Positions 60,916-64,000 of a stretch of 64,000 nucleotides of DNA are shown here, in pieces. The notes under the pieces are model-generated. The model saw nothing but the letters and a program-made list of their open reading frames with translations. It searched no databases and was not told the DNA's origin. The translations under genes and the position numbers were made by a program. The stretch covers positions 1,381,001 through 1,445,000 of the forward strand of contig NZ_CP104002.1 in NCBI RefSeq assembly GCF_029201565.1, read 5' to 3'. Source of the stretch: Devosia sp. SD17-2. Its GTDB lineage: Bacteria; Pseudomonadota; Alphaproteobacteria; Rhizobiales; Devosiaceae. Numbering within the stretch: the first letter of the stretch is position 1; each line of letters opens with the position of its first letter.

Positions 60916-63164
60916 CCGGCAGGCCGAAGGGCCTGCCGCGCTGCTACCGCCAGCAGGATCATCAACGCTGGGTGGGCATTGTCCAGCCCGGCGGTCCCAT
61001 CGATGAGCGCGACCACCAGCGGCGCGTTGGCATGGCCCGATTTCAGGAGATCGGTGCGCAACGCCCGGATGGCCGCGAGGCTGTCCGGCGTTGGGCCACT
61101 GCCCAGTTCTGCGGCCGCCGCTTCCAATGCCGATCGGCGAGCGCGTCTTCCGCTATCATTGCCGTCGAGCGTCTGGGCCAGCTTGGTCAGCAGACCCGGC
61201 AGGCAATAGCCGGGCATGCGCTGCTCGGTGCGCCAGTTGCGGGCGAACTTCTCTTCCACGCCGAGGATTTTCGAGATGGCCAGCAACACCACCTTGCTCC
61301 TAGGCTCGCTGGCCATGTTGGCGTCGGCCGCATGGTCGCAATAGGTCGAGATCAACGCATCGACGCTCTGTCGGTCGCCATATTTCCCGAGGGCCGAAGC
61401 GGCGGCGAGCCGGCAGTCAATGTCGGCATCGCCGGTCAGCATGGAGCGCAAGACTGGCAGATAGGTCGCATCGCGGATATCGCCGAGAGAGCGTGCCGCG
61501 CGGCTGCGCAGCAGCGGATTGTCATGGCTCAGGAAGGTGGCGACCTTGGCTGCACTGGTCCGCGAGCGGACCTGGCCCAGTGAGTCGAGCGCGGCGTATT
61601 GCAGCTCGATCAGCCCTTCATAGTCGAGCGTGGCTTCGAGCGCGCTGATCGCCTTGGCGGTCGGGGGCAGGCGGCCGAGCGCCCTGATCGCTTCGTGACG
61701 CACATCGAAACTGGGGTCGGACAGTGCAGAGATGAGTTCGTCCTTGGCCAGCGTGCTGCCGGCCCCGCCGAAATGATAGGCGAGGTCGCGCCGGCGCTGT
61801 TCGGAGGTCGAACTCGCCGACTGCTGGATGCCCCAGAGCGCGCGCAGGGGGTTGCCTGTTGAAAACTGTCCGAGGAAATCGCGCACCCCGGTGCCGCCTT
61901 CTTCCTTGAGCTGGGCAAAGACGACGGCGGAGCTGATGGTGAGGAGGGCGCCAACTACGAACAGCACCTCATAGCCGCCGAAGTGGGCCAGTCCGATGGA
62001 GAAACTGTTGAACTCGAAATACTGAACCAGCACGCCCGCGAGGACCGTCAGGCCGCCGCCGAATATGCCGTCACTGCTATAGGCGAGGGCCATATAGCTT
62101 TCGCGCTCATTGGGCGGCACATAGTTCAGCATGTAGACATTGCCGGCCATCATCGCGCCCTGAACGAGGAAGCCGAACAGGAAGAAGACGAGGCCAACCA
62201 GCATTTCGACTGCCGGCAGGCCGGCATGGATGAAGGGCAGGCCGAGAACGAGGCCGATCTGCAGGGTTTGCAGCGTGACGCGGATGCCCCGCGTTCCGTG
62301 GCGGTCGATGAACCAGCCCGCCGCATAGCTGCCAACTGCGGAGCCGACGTGGATCAGGGATGCCATGAGCACGATCTGGCCGCTGGAAATCCCCAGTCGT
62401 TCGCGGAAGAACAGCAGCATGAAGACATTGAGCGCGGAAAAGACCAGGAACTGGCTGCCGGTCGAATAGAGGAAGGCGAGGAAATTCTTGTCGCGTAGGG
62501 GCGTGCGGAGCTGGGATAGGGATTTTGACCAATTGCCGGCGGCCGGTCGCGGCTTTCCTCCCGGCATGCCGAAGAGGCACAGCGCCCCGGCAATCCCAGC
62601 GATAATGCCGAAGATAAAGACAGGGTAGAAGCGTTCCAGCCCCTCCTGGCTGTCGAGCCACCGCTGGATGACGAAAGACCCGACCAGAGCGATCGGCAGA
62701 TAGGCGAGGGCGATATTGCCGTTGATCCGCCCGCGCACGAGGCGCGGCAGGAACTCCTGCGACCAGGGGGTAGCCGCCGCTTCCGAGAGCGTTCGGCCGA
62801 CGGCGTAAAAGACCACCGAGAGAAAGATCAGCAGGAAGGCAATATCGGGCTGATCGAGGAACATCGGCGCGGCAAGGATCGGCAGCAGGAAGAGGTAGCG
62901 CGCGATAAGCGCCAGGGCCGCCACCCGCTTGGTGCCGAAGTGGAGGATCACCGGCAGGCTGGCAATCCCCAGCACCTGGAAGAAGGGCAGGATGCCGCCG
63001 ATGAGCCCGATGCGGTCCTTGTCGATGCCAAGCTCGGCGGCATAGAGCACCAGCGGCGCTCCCACGCCGCAGAGCACGGCCGTCGCCGTCAGGACGAAAT
63101 AGCCATAGTAAAACGGCAGGCGGCGCAGCTTGGCGTAGTCGGTCAACTCGGACGCAGGGGTCAC
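60912..63164 (-). CDS. MFS transporter fused to a HEAT-like repeat domain
   Basis: 750 residues, nearly twice an ordinary MFS protein. Residues 15-420 hold about 12 helices (FYYGYFVLTATAVLCGVGAPLVLYAAELG, GYEVLFVVGALLTISSAVVFAQL). Residues about 470-640 carry HEAT/armadillo-like repeats: DPSFDVRHEAIRALGRLP, IELQYAALDSLGQVRS, NPLLRSRAARSLGDIRD and IDCRLAAASALGKYGDR, followed by a helical end to 750. The soluble part should be cytoplasmic. It probably takes up the sugar processed by the adjoining BNR and NagA-like enzymes. Nine bases separate it from the second BNR gene. Confidence 0.85.
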   Translation of the reverse strand: MTPASELTDYAKLRRLPFYYGYFVLTATAVLCGVGAPLVLYAAELGIDKDRIGLIGGILPFFQVLGIASLPVILHFGTKRVAALALIARYLFLLPILAAPMFLDQPDIAFLLIFLSVVFYAVGRTLSEAAATPWSQEFLPRLVRGRINGNIALAYLPIALVGSFVIQRWLDSQEGLERFYPVFIFGIIAGIAGALCLFGMPGGKPRPAAGNWSKSLSQLRTPLRDKNFLAFLYSTGSQFLVFSALNVFMLLFFRERLGISSGQIVLMASLIHVGSAVGSYAAGWFIDRHGTRGIRVTLQTLQIGLVLGLPFIHAGLPAVEMLVGLVFFLFGFLVQGAMMAGNVYMLNYVPPNERESYMALAYSSDGIFGGGLTVLAGVLVQYFEFNSFSIGLAHFGGYEVLFVVGALLTISSAVVFAQLKEEGGTGVRDFLGQFSTGNPLRALWGIQQSASSTSEQRRRDLAYHFGGAGSTLAKDELISALSDPSFDVRHEAIRALGRLPPTAKAISALEATLDYEGLIELQYAALDSLGQVRSRTSAAKVATFLSHDNPLLRSRAARSLGDIRDATYLPVLRSMLTGDADIDCRLAAASALGKYGDRQSVDALISTYCDHAADANMASEPRSKVVLLAISKILGVEEKFARNWRTEQRMPGYCLPGLLTKLAQTLDGNDSGRRARRSALEAAAAELGSGPTPDSLAAIRALRTDLLKSGHANAPLVVALIDGTAGLDNAHPALMILLAVAARQALRPAG

Positions 63165-63173
63165 TTCAGAGCC

Positions 63174-64000
63174 TCAGAGCCGTATGCGGAAGGTTTTGAT
63201 GATGTGCTGGCCGGCTTCGACCATCCAGCAGCAGCCGAGATACTCATCATCGCCGAGCGCCAGCAGACTGGGCTGGCCGAAACGCAGATTGACGAAGGGG
63301 GCAAAGGCAATGTCCCCCTCCTGGCCGAGGCGCTCGTCGGCAAAAAGCGGCAGCGCGTCCAGCCGTTCGAGGCCTTTGTTGCTAAGACGCGAGCGATAGA
63401 CGTTGAGGCCCACCGGGCTCTCACGATGGGCGTGAATGGTCAGCATCTCGTCATGCGAGAGGGCAAGACCGCCCGAGGCTTGGGCGGCGATATCGGTCTC
63501 GAAAGTTTCAAAGGTGACGCCGCCGTCTTCGGAGAGCGCGAAGTGGTTGTTGCGGTTCTTGCCAGCCGCGAGATCATGGGCCCAGAACAGAGCCCCGACA
63601 CGGTCGCCGCCAAAGTCGATCAGCCGACTTTCCCAGGTTGCGATATTTCCATTCTCGGACCGGAAGAAGACGGATTTTTTCTGCCAGCTCTGGCCGCCAT
63701 CCGTGCTGGAAATGATCCAGCCTTCCTGTTCATTGGGGCTCAGGGTGAACGGGGGCGCAACGCCCAATATCTCGCCAGAGGCGCGCTGGATGCAGGGACC
63801 CGACAATTCGAGGCCGACATTTTCGACGATGAAGCGCTCGGGCCGGGTCCAGCTGTGGCCGCCGTCGGTAGAGCGGGAAATCTTGTTGTGCAGCGGCAGG
63901 AGCGTTCCGTCATCGGCGACGATCGGATCGAGCATGGACGGCCGAATGAAGACATAGCCGGTCGCCAGAACCGTGCCATCCGCCAGTTGCAGCGGCTTGA
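63174..64000 (-). CDS. Second sialidase-like BNR-repeat protein (partial)
   Basis: At least 274 residues; the frame continues without a stop past the right edge, and the residues there (LQLADGTVLATGYVFIRP) still look like propeller sequence, so the N-terminus is outside. Asp-box motifs are SRSTDGGHSW, SSTDGGQSW and the weaker SEDGGVTF. A glycan-cleaving or glycan-binding role is inferred. It lies upstream of the MFS-HEAT gene on the same strand, 9 bases away, so the two are one operon. Whether it has a signal peptide cannot be seen. Confidence 0.78.
   Translation of the reverse strand, partial: KPLQLADGTVLATGYVFIRPSMLDPIVADDGTLLPLHNKISRSTDGGHSWTRPERFIVENVGLELSGPCIQRASGEILGVAPPFTLSPNEQEGWIISSTDGGQSWQKKSVFFRSENGNIATWESRLIDFGGDRVGALFWAHDLAAGKNRNNHFALSEDGGVTFETFETDIAAQASGGLALSHDEMLTIHAHRESPVGLNVYRSRLSNKGLERLDALPLFADERLGQEGDIAFAPFVNLRFGQPSLLALGDDEYLGCCWMVEAGQHIIKTFRIRL

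Noticed and set aside
1..64000. Insertion sequences, prophage, tRNA or rRNA genes
   Set aside because: No transposase, integrase, phage structural gene or clover-leaf sequence was recognised on either strand; gene order looks undisturbed.

Overview
The window reads as a chromosomal segment of a GC-rich alphaproteobacterium, most likely Hyphomicrobiales and Devosia/Devosiaceae-like. That placement is inferred from the gene families: HlyU and DUF2442 small proteins next to rpoD, a PstC/PstA pair with long N-terminal extensions, an OhrR-type divergent operator, and abundant IclR and dipeptide-type ABC genes. It was not tested phylogenetically. Coding density is very high, no gap reaches 300 bases, and I see no insertion sequence, phage gene, CRISPR array, rRNA or tRNA.

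Positions 1-31,000 are mostly housekeeping. They hold the N-terminus of a probable RsmI, the stator pair motA-motB, a GNAT enzyme, an ABC exporter, and the divergent ohr/ohrR peroxide module with two palindromic operators. A probable periplasmic RNA-scavenging pair follows (CpdB-type phosphodiesterase and RNase T2), then a YpfJ-type metallopeptidase, a two-domain glycosyltransferase whose ribosome binding site lies in a hairpin, carA, a YqeY protein, a diguanylate cyclase, an MFS exporter, dnaG, rpoD and a series of small proteins. Next come a luciferase-like flavin enzyme, a DUF533 protein, a large Pro/Ala-rich OmpA-like protein, YjbQ and a TauE permease.

Positions 31,000-43,200 contain a SIMPL protein, an FAH-family enzyme plus an aldehyde dehydrogenase (a plausible 2-keto-3-deoxy-sugar-acid to 2-oxoglutarate pair), a second MFS exporter, and the phosphate operon pstS-pstC-pstA-pstB-phoU-phoB with arsC at its end. 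Pho-box-like direct repeats lie upstream of pstS. phoR is not in the window.

Positions 43,200-64,000 are accessory catabolism. A dipeptide/oligopeptide-type ABC system with a class III aminotransferase is bracketed by two IclR regulators. Diverging from it are an Ldh2-family dehydrogenase, a uronate-dehydrogenase-like SDR and an M81 (MlrC) metallopeptidase. Next to that is the most unusual locus: a GntR-controlled divergent unit. One arm carries SDR-GntR-RidA. The other carries a NagA-like deacetylase, two small paralogous cysteine proteins and a cytoplasmic sialidase-like BNR protein. These face a convergent MFS transporter fused to HEAT-like repeats and a second BNR protein that runs off the window. 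I infer an undescribed amino-sugar or acylated-sugar utilisation system.
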